A stretch of 64,000 nucleotides of DNA, from assembly GCF_030704535.1 (NCBI RefSeq), contig NC_081822.1:1374001-1438000 (forward strand), in the 5' to 3' direction. The position numbers and the translations under genes are program-made. Positions 11,705-25,891 of this stretch are shown piece after piece. The notes under the pieces are model-generated. The model saw only the letters and a list, made by a program, of their open reading frames with translations. It searched no databases and was not told where the DNA came from. Every line of letters starts with the position of its first letter. The stretch's first letter is position 1. This DNA is from Vitis vinifera (lineage: Eukaryota > Streptophyta > Magnoliopsida > Vitales > Vitaceae).

Positions 11705-14700
11705 ATGGCCCTGAATTCTTTCCGGGCCTTTCTATCTATCTTTTCTCTCCTCTTCACCATTGTCGCCGCTGAAGATCCCTACAGATTCTTCACCTGGAAT
11801 GTCACATTCGGCGACATTTATCCTCTTGGTGTTCGTCAACAGGTCTGTTATCTAAATTTGCTTCTTTTTTTGCGTAAGAATCAGCTGGATTGATGGTACA
11901 TTTACCTAGATTCTGTTGATCTTGTTCCTGATTCACATCAAAACCAACAAGTTCATGGCTGATCTGTTGTAGGGAATCTTGATCAATGGCCAATTCCCAG
12001 GTCCTGATATCTACTCCGTTACCAACGATAATCTCATTATCAACGTCTACAACAGCTTGACTGAGCCTTTTCTACTCTCCTGGTAAGCTTTCTTTTTCCC
12101 CTTTTCACCCTGCCTAAGTTATCGGAAAAATGCTGTGGCCAGTTGCCGGACTACTCCTAGTCTTCCCGCCTAAAAGCGCGTGGAAGCAATAAAAACAATG
12201 ATCTGGCCACAGCTATTCCCAATTTTCCTAGAATGAAGAATCTTCAGATTTCTGATTCTGAGAATGACTGGTTGCTTTAGTACTTCTCTGGTTTTTTTCT
12301 CGGCAAATGTGAATACTACTCTTAACATTTCCATGTGCCGAACCTTGTTTCACATCCACCTAATGTGATGTGTTTGGTTCTTTTCTCGTTAAATTCTGTA
12401 CCCAATCTTCACATGAATATACAATAGGATAAATAAAAATCGGCTAATCTAGATTTACTGTAAGGCGTTTTTTCAACTTTTTGATTAGTTTTTGACACAT
12501 TAGCCTGGTGTTTGTTCTTGTTCACAGTCAAGCCACCATTGATGACTAATAAGTAAATAGCCATTCTGTATAAAGAAAAAGAAAGCAACTTCTAACAGCG
12601 ATTGATAATGGCAATGTATAAGAAACACACATTAAATGGCTTGTGGAGCTTACCCTTTTTTTTTTCTCTTTTTATTCTTTCAAGATGTATGGCTAGAATC
12701 CTAAATATTTGTGAAAAGGAATTTACTTTATTAAGGCAGAGGATTAGCAATTAGTGGGTCCGTTTACTGATTTAGTTAAACCCCTACTTAGAAATTTAGT
12801 TGAACTCTGCATCATCATACTTTTGCCATTCAACTAACGAAAATATTCGACATCATTAGTTTCTCTTGTATATGCCACCTCATTTAACTCACTAACTCAG
12901 TGAGTTAATAGATGAAGTTCTTTACAATATATATATATTTTGGAAAGATTGGATCATCTTATTTATGTTAAATAAGAGAGAAATGGGATGATAAATGTGT
13001 CTTTCTATTAGTTTTATTATTATTATTATTATTAAACACAGTGATGAAGGTGGGTTTTAAACCAGGAATCATTTAGCTTATATTTGTAAATGAATTTGAG
13101 GGTAACTTAATAAATTATGAGCAAGTAATGGAATTCATTATTTTAAAAATCATTTATAATTAATTTTTTTAGTATTTATGAATTATTGATGGTCTGGTGC
13201 GGCTGAGGGGAAATCAATCCAGCTGCTTCACAATAAAATTTGACTTGTCAGCTGTCAGCGTCCAACAGAGGGTGTCATAAAACAGGAAGGAGAATAAAAA
13301 AATATTAATTTAAATTAGATAATTAATTAGAGATTTTTATTGAAATATATGTATATTTCATAAAATGCAGGAGTGGCGTTCAACAGAGGAGGAACTCGTA
13401 CGAAGATGGTGTGTACGGAACGACATGCCCAATCCCTCCGGGGAGGAACTTCACCTACATTCTCCAAGTGAAGGACCAAATCGGAAGCTTCTTCTACTTC
13501 CCTTCTCTTGATTTCCACAAGGCCGCCGGCGGTTTCGGCGGCATCCGAATCCTCAGCCGCCCTAGAATCCCTGTCCCCTTCCCCGATCCCGCCGGCGACA
13601 TCACCGTCCTCATCGGAGATTGGTACAAAGCAAATCACACGGTACTCATTCTTGCTCTACTCTCTCTTTTCAATTTCTAAAGCCAAATGTTGTTTTTTAA
13701 AATAATTTTAAAAATAGTTTTTGTCTGTAGTTTTTTTTAAACGGTTTTATAATGTTGGTAGAATAAAAGTTTGATTGTAAATCTAAATAATTTTTAAAAA
13801 TAAATAAAAAAATTAAAATATATTTTAAAAATTCAAAACAAAAAATAAAAATATTTTTTTATTATCAAATGGATTTTCAGTGTTTTTTTATTTTGAAAAA
13901 CAAAAAATAATTCTAAAAAACCGTTCCCAAATTGTCCTAAAAGTAATTAACGATTTCCTGATTGGTTATTAAATATAAAAAATAACCATATTTTTAGTTT
14001 TTAAGAAATTACATTATTAAATTAAAGTGACGGTGGGATGACAAGAATTATTTATATTATTATTATTATTTTTGCTTTTGTCTGATTCCTCTCTAATTAA
14101 TCTCACTTACAATAAAACAAATTGAAGGCTCGTGAACAACTTAAAAGTAAAATAATTTTAATTTTATCATTTAAAGTATTTTTCCGCGGTATAATAGAAG
14201 TGGGGTCAGGAGTGTTAATTATATATATATATATTGTTTTTCTCTTTTTTTCTTTTTTGGGAATTGGGACGCTGTGTTAGTAGTGTCGGCAACATATGGG
14301 GGTTTGTTAAGTGATAATAAACGTATTGACTTTTTGACGCCAGTACTCTTGCCAGCTGGATCTCTTAATGGGTTGGGGCCAAACGACCTTTTTCAAAATG
14401 ATTAGAATTGTAGGGCAGGGACAGCTCATTTGGACTGCCAACAAAAATGGTAGCACTAATGATTGATTAATTTCACCATTTTTCACATGGTGGGTTCACT
14501 TCACTGCTGAAAATATTTTATCACAAGGAGAGGATATTCCCTCTAAAATATTTCAAAATTATCGACTAATTTGATATAAAAATTATAAAATTATGTACCA
14601 TTAAATTCAATAAAATGTAACTTCTGAAAAGTGAATTCGCATGCCTTTTTGCAGAGACTGGGCCACCAATGTACCCTTGCTGGTAGACCCAATTGACAAT

Positions 14701-16963
14701 TGGTGAATCCTAGCCAATGATATTAAATAAAAACAAACAAAGAAACAAATGGAATTTTTTGTTTTTGTTTTTTTTTTCTCAATGTGCTAACTGGGTCCTG
14801 GTGGGCTTATCGGCTAGTGCTTTTTTCAAGTCATGCATGTGCATTAAATAATTATTATTTTTTTTAAAAAGGACGAATTTATTGGTTAGCTTTATTCAGT
14901 CTGGAATGTATGGGGTTTGGTGAAGGCCCATCAATAGAACAGAGATGGGTAATTTGGTCACTGTACTGGACATGTATGTATGCGTATGGGGTCCCCTTAC
15001 ATTCAAGTTTACAGCTGGTCCTCACTTATCAATTTGGTACTGACCCATTAATGGGCATTGTGTGTGCTTTATAGACACTGAAGGCCATTCTAGACCGGGG
15101 TAAGAAGCTTCATTTTCCAGATGGGATCCTCATCAACGGCCGTGGTCCCAATGGAGTCTCTTTCACTGTGGAGCAAGGTGATCCATTACTATGTTACATT
15201 TATCTGCAATCAGTTGTGTGTGTGTATACATGATCTTATAATTCTCAGTCATATCTCACATATATATATATATATATACTTTAAATCTGGATTTCGTTTG
15301 GACTGAAGATTTAATTATTTGTTTACTTTTATTCTGTTTAACTCAAAATGGGGAAAGCAAGGAATGGGTAATCCCATCCTATGGTTGCATTAGGGTGTGG
15401 TGAGGGAGAAAAGTTTCAAATGATGAGGTGGTTTGAGATTCTATTTGTATATTGAATTCTTGGCTGATACTGTACATATGGTGCGTTACCAAATACAGGA
15501 AAAACATACAGGTTCAGGATATCAAATGTTGGGCTGCAAAATTCACTCAACTTCCGGATTCAAGATCACAAGATGGTGTTGGTTGAAGTGGAGGGAACAC
15601 ATACTCTCCAAACTACCTATTCCTCCCTTGATGTTCATGTTGGACAGTCCTACTCTGTGCTAGTGACTGCTGATCAGCCTGCCCAGGACTTCTACATTGT
15701 GGTCTCAACACGGTTCACCTCTCAGGTCCTCACCACCACCGGTATTCTCCGATACAGCAACTCTGCTGGTCCAGTCTCAGGCCCACCCCCAGGTGGACCC
15801 ACCATCCAAATTGACTGGTCCCTTAACCAGGCTCGCTCTATCAGGTATGTAGTTCTTGCCGATTATTAATGCTCTCCTTTAATAGTGAAGTTTCCCTCTA
15901 GGCAAACAGGGTCGTCTGGGGTCACCTAATTCAGGCACCACTTTATGACAAATGTAATTATCTAAATTATGTGTCATTTCAGGACTAATCTTACAGCAAG
16001 TGGACCAAGGCCTAACCCACAAGGCTCTTACCACTATGGTATGATCACCACCTCCAGAACAATCAGGCTTGCAAGCTCTGCTGGTCAGGTCAATGGCAAG
16101 CAAAGATATGCTGTTAATAGTGTATCCTATGTCCCAGGGGACACACCCCTAAAAGTTGCAGACTTCTTCAAGATTGGAGGAGTTTTCCGTGTTGGAAGCA
16201 TATCAGACAATCCTACTGGGGGAGGAGTATACCTTGATACTTCAGTTATGGGAGCTGACTTCAGAGCATTCGTAGAAATTGTGTTTGAAAATCCTGAGGA
16301 CATCATACAGAGCTGGCACATCGATGGCTACTCTTTCTTTGTAGTCGGGTAAGACCATGAGTCATTCTTCAAACACCTTGTTAACTCTGTCCTGACCAAT
16401 TTTTCTGTTGAAATCTTACTGTCAGTTCAGTCTATTCATCAACTGTTCATCGCATTGTGACTCCCTTTTAATATATATGAATGCTTTGAAATGCAGAATG
16501 GATGGAGGATTGTGGACAGCAAATAGTAGGAACCAGTACAATCTCCGTGATGCAGTTGCCCGTTCCACTACTCAGGTGATGAAATAAGCTCAATCCTCCT
16601 GTTGCTTTTCACATCATTACTCCAATTAGAGTGTTTTTCCTCAAATGAAAGATTCTCTCAAAACTAAAAATGGAGAGAAAGAAACATGTTTGCTTGAAAA
16701 TCAAAGTGAAGATGAGCAAGAACTAAATGCTTGATGGTGGATGAGTGCAGGTATATCCCAAGTCATGGACTGCAATTTACGTGGCACTCGATAATGTGGG
16801 AATGTGGAACGTGAGGTCTGAGTTCTGGGCAAGGCAATACCTAGGACAACAATTTTATCTACGGGTTTATTCGCCAGTAGAGTCTATCAGGGATGAATTC
16901 CCAATTCCAAAGAATGCACTGCTTTGTGGTAAGGCAAGTGGTCGACGAACAAGGCCCCTCTAA
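11705..16963 (+). CDS. SKS5: SKU5-similar (SKS) multicopper-oxidase-like secreted protein
   Basis: Eight exons: 11705-11842, 11973-12082, 13371-13641, 15075-15177, 15499-15844, 15983-16348, 16497-16575, 16751-16963. They join in frame to 541 codons, all with GT-AG introns. Residues 1-22 are a signal peptide ending at VAA before EDPYRFF. Three cupredoxin domains follow, with family hallmarks GILINGQFPGP, QQRRNSYEDGV and DGILINGRGPNG. The histidine clusters of true ascorbate oxidases are missing: FLLSWSGVQQ stands where oxidases have HWHG, and the C-terminal HCHIE block is replaced by MWNVRSEFW. This loss is typical of the SKU5/SKS family, which acts in the cell wall in directional growth rather than in ordinary copper oxidation. 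Several N-glycosylation sequons are visible (NVT, NFT, NHT, NLT). The C-terminus lacks a clear GPI-anchor signal. The SKS5 name rests on family plus gene order, so treat it as probable. Confidence 0.92.
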
Positions 16964-18658
16964 GAGCCAGCGGCAAGCCACCAAAGCTCTGGAAGTGTTA
17001 GGGGAAACCTGTCTGGCATAGGAGGATTATTAAGAGTAGAGATATGCATATAATCTTTATGCGTGGGAGTTTAAATGACCTCAGCTCGAGGTCACATTCT
17101 TTTTTAACTAAAGGTTGTATTTTGTTTTGTTACTATTTATGTATTATGCCATTTTATAAAGAGAGGTGGTTAAAACTTATTAAATATCCTCTATTTGTAA
17201 CAGCAACTTTGTGTGTCTCTCTCTTTATAATAATATTAGGCAATTTACCTTGTTACCCGGAAAATATATGTATTCATTGCCACCTCAAAGTGCCCCTCTA
17301 TTTCTAATGCATTCTTGGGAGTTGTAGGTTGTTTGAGACGCAAGCAATTTGGATCAAAGGCTTGTCCCACTTAAAAGACCGCATGTAATGCTGTTTTATC
17401 TTTCGGGTTCCCTATGGAGTCAACTTTGCTTTTACATATAATCTTGAAAGGGATCAGAATTTAGTACCGGTTACCAAAATACACCGTCAATCCAATGGAG
17501 TTACGTGTGTTTAATTCGGATCTCATTAGTTTCCATACAAAATTTATTGTTTTGCATTCATACGTAGTTTTATTATTTCGTAACATGATCTCATTGTTTT
17601 GTATTCTCAAGCTTTTGTACTTCAGTTTAACAATCTTTCAGACTTAAATTTTATACCTTTGTATGTTGTGTTTTTAGTTGTGAAGCGTCCTCGACTTCAT
17701 AATAATGATAAGAATGCAAAGCAACATATATATACAATAATACAATGCAAATTATACATAAAAATAGCTTGCGTCCAACATGATTTCATTGAAAAACAAA
17801 GTTGAAAGTTGACATTTTTTTTTTTTTTTTAGCAGCTATACTCCTTTAACAATAAGAAACTACACTACACCTCATGAACAATTAAAAAAGCAGACGTCAC
17901 AACTGCAATAGGCCTTGTACTCTTGTCCCCACACAAAAGCGACCAAACTGTATTGGAAGGCTTCAGGGTGTTTCACGCGTCATTTGATTTTCAATTAGAA
18001 GATAAGGTTATGCAACTTTCATTTGAAATTTCAAGTAGATGATTAGGTGATGAGCATAGGCAGGCAGTTGCATATTCACATCAATTACATCACCGATTAT
18101 CGAATATTGTGACCTCTATCATTTGATCATATTAACTTCCATCATCTGGAACTGATCCTTTAATCTACATGGCAGCCACTCCTTTCTTTTAATCACCTAA
18201 ACAGCTGTTTTATCCTATGCAATTACTCACACTTTTGTCACTTACATTACTTGATTAAAACGTAAAAATGGCTTCGAATTAACATCAACTACAACAATTC
18301 AATTTAAATTCATCTGATTCAAATCATTATTCACTTCCAGCAACAGCAGAAACCAAATATTGACAACACAAAGATAAAACAACATGAGGGGCAATAACAA
18401 TTACTTCAACTAGAGCAGTGGTCCAAAATTCAGAAAGCAAAATTTTTCCAACACATGAATAAAGTAGACATCCTGCATCAGTTTTTTACCAAACAAAAAC
18501 TGAGACAAGCCAATAGATATTTGCAACCAAAAACACATAGCAATCAAGTTTTTTTCCGCTCTTTAGCTGGTATGCAACTCATTAATAGCTGAAGCTAATG
18601 GGAAGTTGAGTGCATTACAACACATGTTCTTACTCCACCCAAACACTCAGCCCAATCT
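16964..18658. other. Intergenic region between convergent genes
   Basis: Holds the 3' untranslated regions of the SKS gene (plus) and CCT2 (minus). Small open frames here have no family signature. I see no RNA gene or mobile element. Confidence 0.5.
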
Positions 18659-21600
18659 TCACATTCTATCTTCTCTTCTCCGTGGGGCACAAGTTATAAT
18701 TTCATCAACTCTAAGAATCATCTCAGCAGCCTCAGTGGCAGAGAGTAATACAGCCTGCTTAACTTTGAATGCTTCAGAAATCCCCAGTTCTGCCATATCT
18801 CCTACCTGCCATCACACAAAACCTCAAGTTTAAATACAAAAAAACTGTTAAAAACAAGAAAGCAAAGTTCCAGATCATGAGATGCTAGTACATAGATCAA
18901 GATATAAACCAACAAGAATCAATATACACGATGAGGTGCAACCATCAATCTGACAAATAACATCCCTTTGTCTCATAACCCCCCTAACGCTCCATTTTCT
19001 ACAGAAATAACACCTTGAAAATTTTGGAGCTTCAGTCAGCTACTGATAAGCTAGGGAGATCTGCAATCACTGTCAAATTTTCAATACACTCTCCATTAGC
19101 CTAATGGAGACCCTATCCTTAAATATGAGGTTCCAATGAATGAATTAATGGACAATGACCAAAGATTCAAACAGCTATAAGGAATCAATTAGCAACTGCC
19201 AACTTCACATCCTTCACAAGGACCCCACAGAGAGCATTCATGTAAAATCATGGAGCTCTCTTTTGAATCAGGAAGAATAATGCATGTTTTTTCCTCAAAG
19301 AAACTATAACAAATCCAACCTTATACCAGACAGGCACCCTATATTTTTTATTTCTCAATTCCATTACTTACCGAACCAGAGATGACATCAATCCCTGCGT
19401 GGCTTTCTTCCTTGTGGTGCTCTGCACGGAGCTGTGCTATCAACTCAGCACTATCCAGCCCTGCATTGTCTGCAATGGTTGTTGGAATGGATATGAGTGC
19501 CCGTGAAAAAGCTTCAATAGCATGAGATTTTTTCCCAGGAGTTTTCCGGGCCAGCTCATCCACTTCCTTTGCCATCACCATCTCAGGCCAACCACCTCCA
19601 AGCAAAACTCGGCTGTCAATCACTGTCTGAGAAAGCACACACAAGGCATCATGCAGAGACCTTTCTGCCTCATCCAACACATGAAAGCTGCCAAAAAATA
19701 GATAGCACATCACCCAAAAAAATATGTAGCTTTAGAACCAGAGTGAATAAGAGTGGCAGCCTCAGTTTCAAGGTCCTAACAAATATTATCTTGAACAGGG
19801 AACATAAATAGGTGCAAAACCAGTTAAATGGAACCAAAGTTGAATGTAATGACATGATGGACACACGATACAGATGCATCTAGCCTAATAAAAACTGCAA
19901 CTTATGACTCAAATGGACAGACTTGCTCAATAATTTCACTAACAACTTGTCATTTATGGAAAAAACCAGATAAGAATAGCATAGCTCCTGTTTTAGAAGT
20001 ATCAATGACATATGCATGGATGTACATGGTAAAATATGTTAGCAGTTATATTGCAAGACTGCAGAAGAAAACATATTTGAACAGGAAAAGTTAAAATGAA
20101 AAAGCAAAGATGTCAAAGTCTACCTTGCACCTCTCAATACTATTGTGCATGCCTGACCCATTTCAACACCCGAAAAATGGATCAATTTGTCCTCACCAAT
20201 CATAATTTCTTCTATCAGCTTGCAGTGCCCAAGCTTAACCGACTCTGGATTGTCAAAGGTTGATGCAATCTCACCACCAGTTACTAGAGCCAGACGTTCA
20301 ATACCATCAAAATCAGCATGCTCAATTGCAAGTACTCCCGCATCTGCAAAGAGTTCCTCTGGGAAATTGTAAATCAACTGTCTGTTAACAAAGCAGTTAA
20401 TCCCATGACCTATAATCTTCTGAACTTTTTCTCTCATTTTCTCCTTTTCAGCCCCTTCAATCTGGGCAACCCTAGACATTGAGTCAACACGGACACGTGC
20501 CCCATAAATCTTGACTTTATCGGTGTCCATTGCAGTATTTGCCACCAAAATCTTTGCATTCTCTATGCGTTTTGGTTGACCAATGCCTATCTTCTTGTCA
20601 AGAATAAACCTATGCAGAAAACAAGATTCCAATTAACAAAAAAAATTTACTGAATTTGCATCGGATGTGTTTGACAATTGAAAAGAGAAGACAGTTGGAA
20701 TATAGAATGGTAAAATGAAGCCATTTAGTTATCTCTTTCCTATTTTGGCAGGAGTGAAGTACCTTAGTGGGTTTTTTTTTTTCAATAAGAAGATTACCAC
20801 GTTAGTGTAGTACCAAATGATAAAAAGATATCCTAGGGTGGTATAGCAGCACCTTGGCTTTTTCTTTTGATACATAGTCTTTTGTGTACTTAGTCTACAA
20901 AACGACTGATGATGCTTCGTTCTTCTGTTAAACATGTAAACTGAATAATACAATATGAAGTTCATAGTTTATATGCTCTACCCTTCATCCAAAAATGAGT
21001 CTTTGAGTGATCCTCCAGGCTTCTTAATAATTTGAATAGACTCCAAGTTTGTGCTGCCCTGCCAATTAAAAGAACAAATAATGGAAAATTAGAGAATGAC
21101 ATCCAACCAGAAGTGTAAAGTTGTATATCTATTTACACAAGAAGAAACAAAATCAAGCACTAAGAATGAAATTATACCACAAGAGAGAGAGAGAGAGAGA
21201 GAGAGCATATTTTTTATTTTATTTACTGCTTTAAAAACAGTGGAATGTTTAAGCATGAACAAATACAAAGTGTAATTTTAAGGTTCAGAATATAGCACAA
21301 ATTATTCTGATACTCCTTTTATAATCAAGTCAGAGATGATTTAAATGAATAAATTGTAAATGACCAAGCAGGCAAGGCACAGGATTGATATAAACAGCAA
21401 ACCCAGAATTTCTTCTAGTATGGATTGTGAAGATTCCACTGTTTCATCACATTTGAAAATTTCCCACTACTTTTTCATCAGATCTTGAGCTACTAATGGC
21501 CATATGTATCTGGAAATTGGATGCTTAAGCAAAACAAAAGAAAATAATTTTCCTTTCCTTTGTTCATCTTTTGTGACATAGGGGCCGGATGTTAAAGTAT

Positions 21601-24071
21601 GGAATTCTCCAAGTATTATAATTTCATTTCCATTTGCCCCACTTTGGCGAAGAAACTATAAATTGATGGGACTTCTTAGCTTTACTTCTTATTTTCATTG
21701 CAGTTGATATGTAGTTTTAAGGTCAAATTTCACTGCCCATCTTGAAACCCCAGTTCCAAACTACTTGCAAATGAAATGTCATTACTCACCTTCAGTCTCA
21801 TAACAGCATCTACTGCCAGTTTTGCAAAATGTTCCTTGTCCTGGGAAAGAATTTTTGAACTCAAAGTAGTCATTGCAATCTTCATCAAGTCTAACTTGAA
21901 CTTTTCTGCATTAACCAGAAAAATTATTCATGAGATATATAATAATTTAAGGAAAAATATTAGATGGAAAAGTATTACATAATATATCATGACCAACATG
22001 GTTAGATGCTCTCACTACCGTTTAAAGTGACACAATACTACACCAAAATAATCAAGTTCATATATAATCATCCATTTGAATATAAAATGGTACACAAAAG
22101 AAAATCTATGATCATACATTTATTAAACTAATCTAGTCCAAACTCAACTGTGTATGTCACCAAAAAGAATGGTACAAAAAGAAAATTCCTAATAATTCTC
22201 ATAACACTGGGGAAATTATCCAATAATTGTGAATCTGTAGGCAAGAAATCAATCAGGAAATTTGACACTGGTATTGATTATTATTATTATGATAGCCAGA
22301 CCCTGGCATTAAAGACAAAAATAGAAGAAAGGATGCATACCTGCATCCTCTTTATTATCCATGACTTTCTGTAACAAAGCATTCCGAGCACATTCGGCAG
22401 CCATCCGATAACCTGATGAAATAAACACACCCCACAATACACAATGTCAGGAGCAGTGCCACATGGATATGAAACGTCCAGCAAGCTGAATAGAACAAAT
22501 TAGGAATATTGCAGCAACTTAAGAGTAATATTTGGTCTCATCAAACCCAAACAACACCTAAATAAGAAGTTTGCTTCAGCAACTTCTTGACCCAGCCACA
22601 AGAAGGGAGTCAATGGTGTTAGCCAAACTTAAGACAGTAGTTAAAGGATAAGAGTTACATCATGAAACATGACTGCATCCCAAACCAAGACAACTTGTAT
22701 CATATGCCCATTGTGAAACTTGCTTTGTTATACTTCAATCATATTAAAATAAAAAATTTCAAACTACAGCAAATATGATCCTTTCCTTATTTGTCAAGGA
22801 AGAAATTTTGGAAGCAAGAGAAGCAGCTATAAACAAACCTGAAATTATTGTCATGGGATGAATTTTTGCTGCCACCAACTTCTCTGCTTCTCTTAAAAGC
22901 TCTCCAGCCAAAACAACAACTGAAGTGGTCCCATCACCAACCTCATCATCTTGAACTTTGGATATATCTGTCCCTTGAATTAAGGATGACCATCAAATGG
23001 CAAACTACAACTTTTATAAGCCTAATCATGGGTTATAAAAAGTTCCAGATGGCTTTGTATTTCACATCTATACATTGCATCCAAATCGATAAAGTAGTTC
23101 ATTAGGCATATACATGTGCGGTGGAGTTTCAAAAATTTTCCATGACCATATATGTTATAATCCACATGAACCAAAACAGCAACATCAATGATGACAGCAA
23201 CTATAGTAAGGATACCAACAAGGACTTTAGCAGCTGGGTTGTCAATATGAAGGGACTTTAAGATGGTAGCACCATCATTTGTAACAGTAACACTGCGGCC
23301 TCTGCCTGTTGATTGCAAAATTTTATCCTGCAGAGAAGACACATTAACAAATAGACAAATTAATCAAATTACAAACCAAGGCTAATACTTAAAGACACAA
23401 ACAGCTTCTAATTCAGCAATAAAGGGAGATGAGAAGAGAAGTTTACCATTCCCTTTGGCCCTAAGGTTGTCTTAACCAGGTCAGCAATCGCCATTGCTCC
23501 AATAAAGGACGCCTATAACAAATAACATAAACAATCATTCTTCAAGAATCCGAGCAGCAAAAACAAAAGGTCACATGGTGAAATAGAATGTGTTATGCTT
23601 TCCAAAAATTTTACCACAGAAGATATATTTTCTCTACTGTATATTTTTTGGTTTTTTCTAACTTGTAAAAGCAGAAATATTATTTGAAAGCAAATAAAAC
23701 ATTTTGCTCTTACTCCTAAAACAAAAAACGTAGTTTGGGAAACTCTTCAAAAGGGAACTAAACTAGCAACATCTACATGTAAATCCATCCACATTAGTGT
23801 TCTTCAAGGTCATCATCTTTATCTAAGTAAATAGATTTATTTCATACCTGTAAGCATGAACCTTTACTTTTAATAGCAAGAACATTCTGTTATAATACAA
23901 AACATCAAATAAACTCTCACCATTCTGGCTCTCTCCCCCTTTTCTTCAGTCGCATCATCTTTAAAAAGATTGTCGATCTACAACATTCACAAAGTAAGAA
24001 AGGGGGAAAATCAGAAAGCAAAATAAAGAGAAAGATGCATAATTCCATAGCTAGAATCAACATACCGCCAT
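18659..24071 (-). CDS. CCT2: T-complex protein 1 subunit beta (CCT2 chaperonin)
   Basis: Eleven coding exons on the minus strand, in transcript order: 24066-24071, 23921-23977, 23447-23512, 23216-23327, 22839-22967, 22341-22412, 21790-21905, 20982-21058, 20124-20609, 19372-19687, 18659-18805. They total 528 codons including stop, giving 527 residues, the usual size of CCT beta. The protein is one of eight subunits of the cytosolic TRiC/CCT ring that folds actin and tubulin with ATP. Group II chaperonin motifs are present: [25 protein letters not shown], then GGGWPEM and the end [10 protein letters not shown]. The first coding exon holds only ATG GCG. A 5' untranslated intron is likely at 24124-24766 (donor CAG|GTGAAA, acceptor TTTCAG on the minus strand), which puts the 5' end near 24850. 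An AAACCCTAG telo-box at about 24721 and a GGCCCA motif at 24948-24953 suit a growth-linked housekeeping gene. A (GA)n run (21182-21206) lies in an intron. Confidence 0.95.
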
Positions 24072-24859
24072 GAGAGAGAATGAAAGTGAAGTTCGCTGGA
24101 ACCTAGATGCTCAAATAACTTGTCTGAAACAATTTCCAAAGCAAAAAATCAACACATCAAAACTCATAAGCTACCATATATAGGAATAGAAATTCTCTGA
24201 CTACAATTATTTTCTCGGTCCCAAATAAATTTTATCAGTCCATTGCATATCACATAAATGAACATGAAATGATAATCCTTGATGCACAAAAAAAAAAAAA
24301 AAAAAAAACTATTCTTCCTCTAAGCCATCAAGCGAGGCCAAAGTTGCTCACAAGGAGTTCAAGACCTATTTGGTAAGAAATTAAATAAAATAAGCCCACG
24401 AGTGACTGTCCTGTGATTTACTAAATTCAGTTGAAGATATCTCAATGCACGGTTTTCCTATGAGATCATCAGAGAAACAAATCAAAAAGTGAGCTCCAGA
24501 AACTAAAACCCTAACGCCTTCGTTTCGTTCTCAAAGAACGAAGCAAGTAAAAGGAAAATGCTCCAAGATATTATCATATCTAAAGCATCTTCCAGCATTT
24601 TCCTTGCTATGCCCCATTCTTCAAGCGAAGGCCCATAAAAAACAGATGGAAATAGACCTGAAGCCAGTTCCTAACACAGATTCAACAGTACAACAGAAAG
24701 GAACTCAAAACTCCGCGCAGAAACCCTAGAATCACAAACACAGAGAAAAAATAGCGAGATTTTCACCTGATCTTTGCGAGAAATGAAGACCGAGATGATC
24801 GATGCAAGAGATCTTAGGGTTTTGAGACTTCCGGTCCCGCCCAAAGCTATTTAGGGCAC

Positions 24860-25891
24860 CGCATGGGGCTCTTCTCTAACTTTAAACAGTGGTGCGTAGT
24901 GTGTACTAGTGTTGAGTGTCGATTATTCTCAATGGACTCGAGCTTCATGGGCCAAGTCTCGCGAAGTCATGAGAAGGTTCCTTGGGCTTGAATCTGGCCT
25001 GTTTAGACGTTTGGGCTGCTAAAGGCCCTCCCACCAGGCCCGTCCAAGTAAACGAGTCTACTGGTATGCGTCGAGATCCTAGTGCTTATCACGCTTGTTA
25101 TATGATATTATATCTATAAATTTGTTGTTTAGAAGGTTTTGGTGGATAAAATAAAGAAATGAAATAAAATAATTTTTATTTAATTAAATTTTAATATGTA
25201 AAGTAAATTGTTTAGTATTTTTTTGCATGTATTTTTTCTTTTAAAAAAAACTAAATTATATACTACAAAAATTCTTAGAAACTTGTATCAAAAAAGTGAT
25301 AATTTTTTAAAAAAATTATTCAAAATGTAATAATTTAAAAAAAAAATTAAATTATAGATACTAAGATGATTTTATTATCTCAAATTTAAAAAAAAAATTA
25401 AATATTTTTTAATCTATATTTTTGTTTTTTAAATAAAATATTAAATATATCTCAACAAAACCTCAAATTTTTAATATATATTCATTACATATTTTATTGT
25501 AATTTAATAATTGTTTTAATAAGTACAAATTTTTATTTTCGCAAATTCATAGCAATTTCAAATCCTTGATTCAATTCCACTTCTTTTCCGTAACAAAAAT
25601 TATAATAATTCAAAATCGATCCTAGTCACTAGGATGAAATTTTGTACAAATTTATACATGGGCGACTTATTTTAAGATTTATGTGGAGATGGTGTTATCC
25701 TTTGGCACGAATTCAAAGAAGGGCCCAGCTGGACTGTCACCTGTATTGACTTTATTAACGTATCACTTGTGTCCTACTCTCGCCACGCCTTCAACACATT
25801 TGATATTCACGCATCCGCTCCAGGCGAGCCCCCTTCTCGTCTCGGCTTCTGCAGTATTTGGGGAACACTTCCGCAATTTCAGTTTCCTCTA
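24860..25891. promoter_or_regulatory. Shared upstream region of divergent CCT2 and ECH2
   Basis: About 1 kb separates the 5' ends of CCT2 (minus) and ECH2 (plus). The CCT2 side is GC-richer with GGCCCA-type motifs. The middle (25110-25560) is extremely AT-rich with A and T runs. Whether it is one bidirectional promoter or two cannot be told from sequence. Confidence 0.4.
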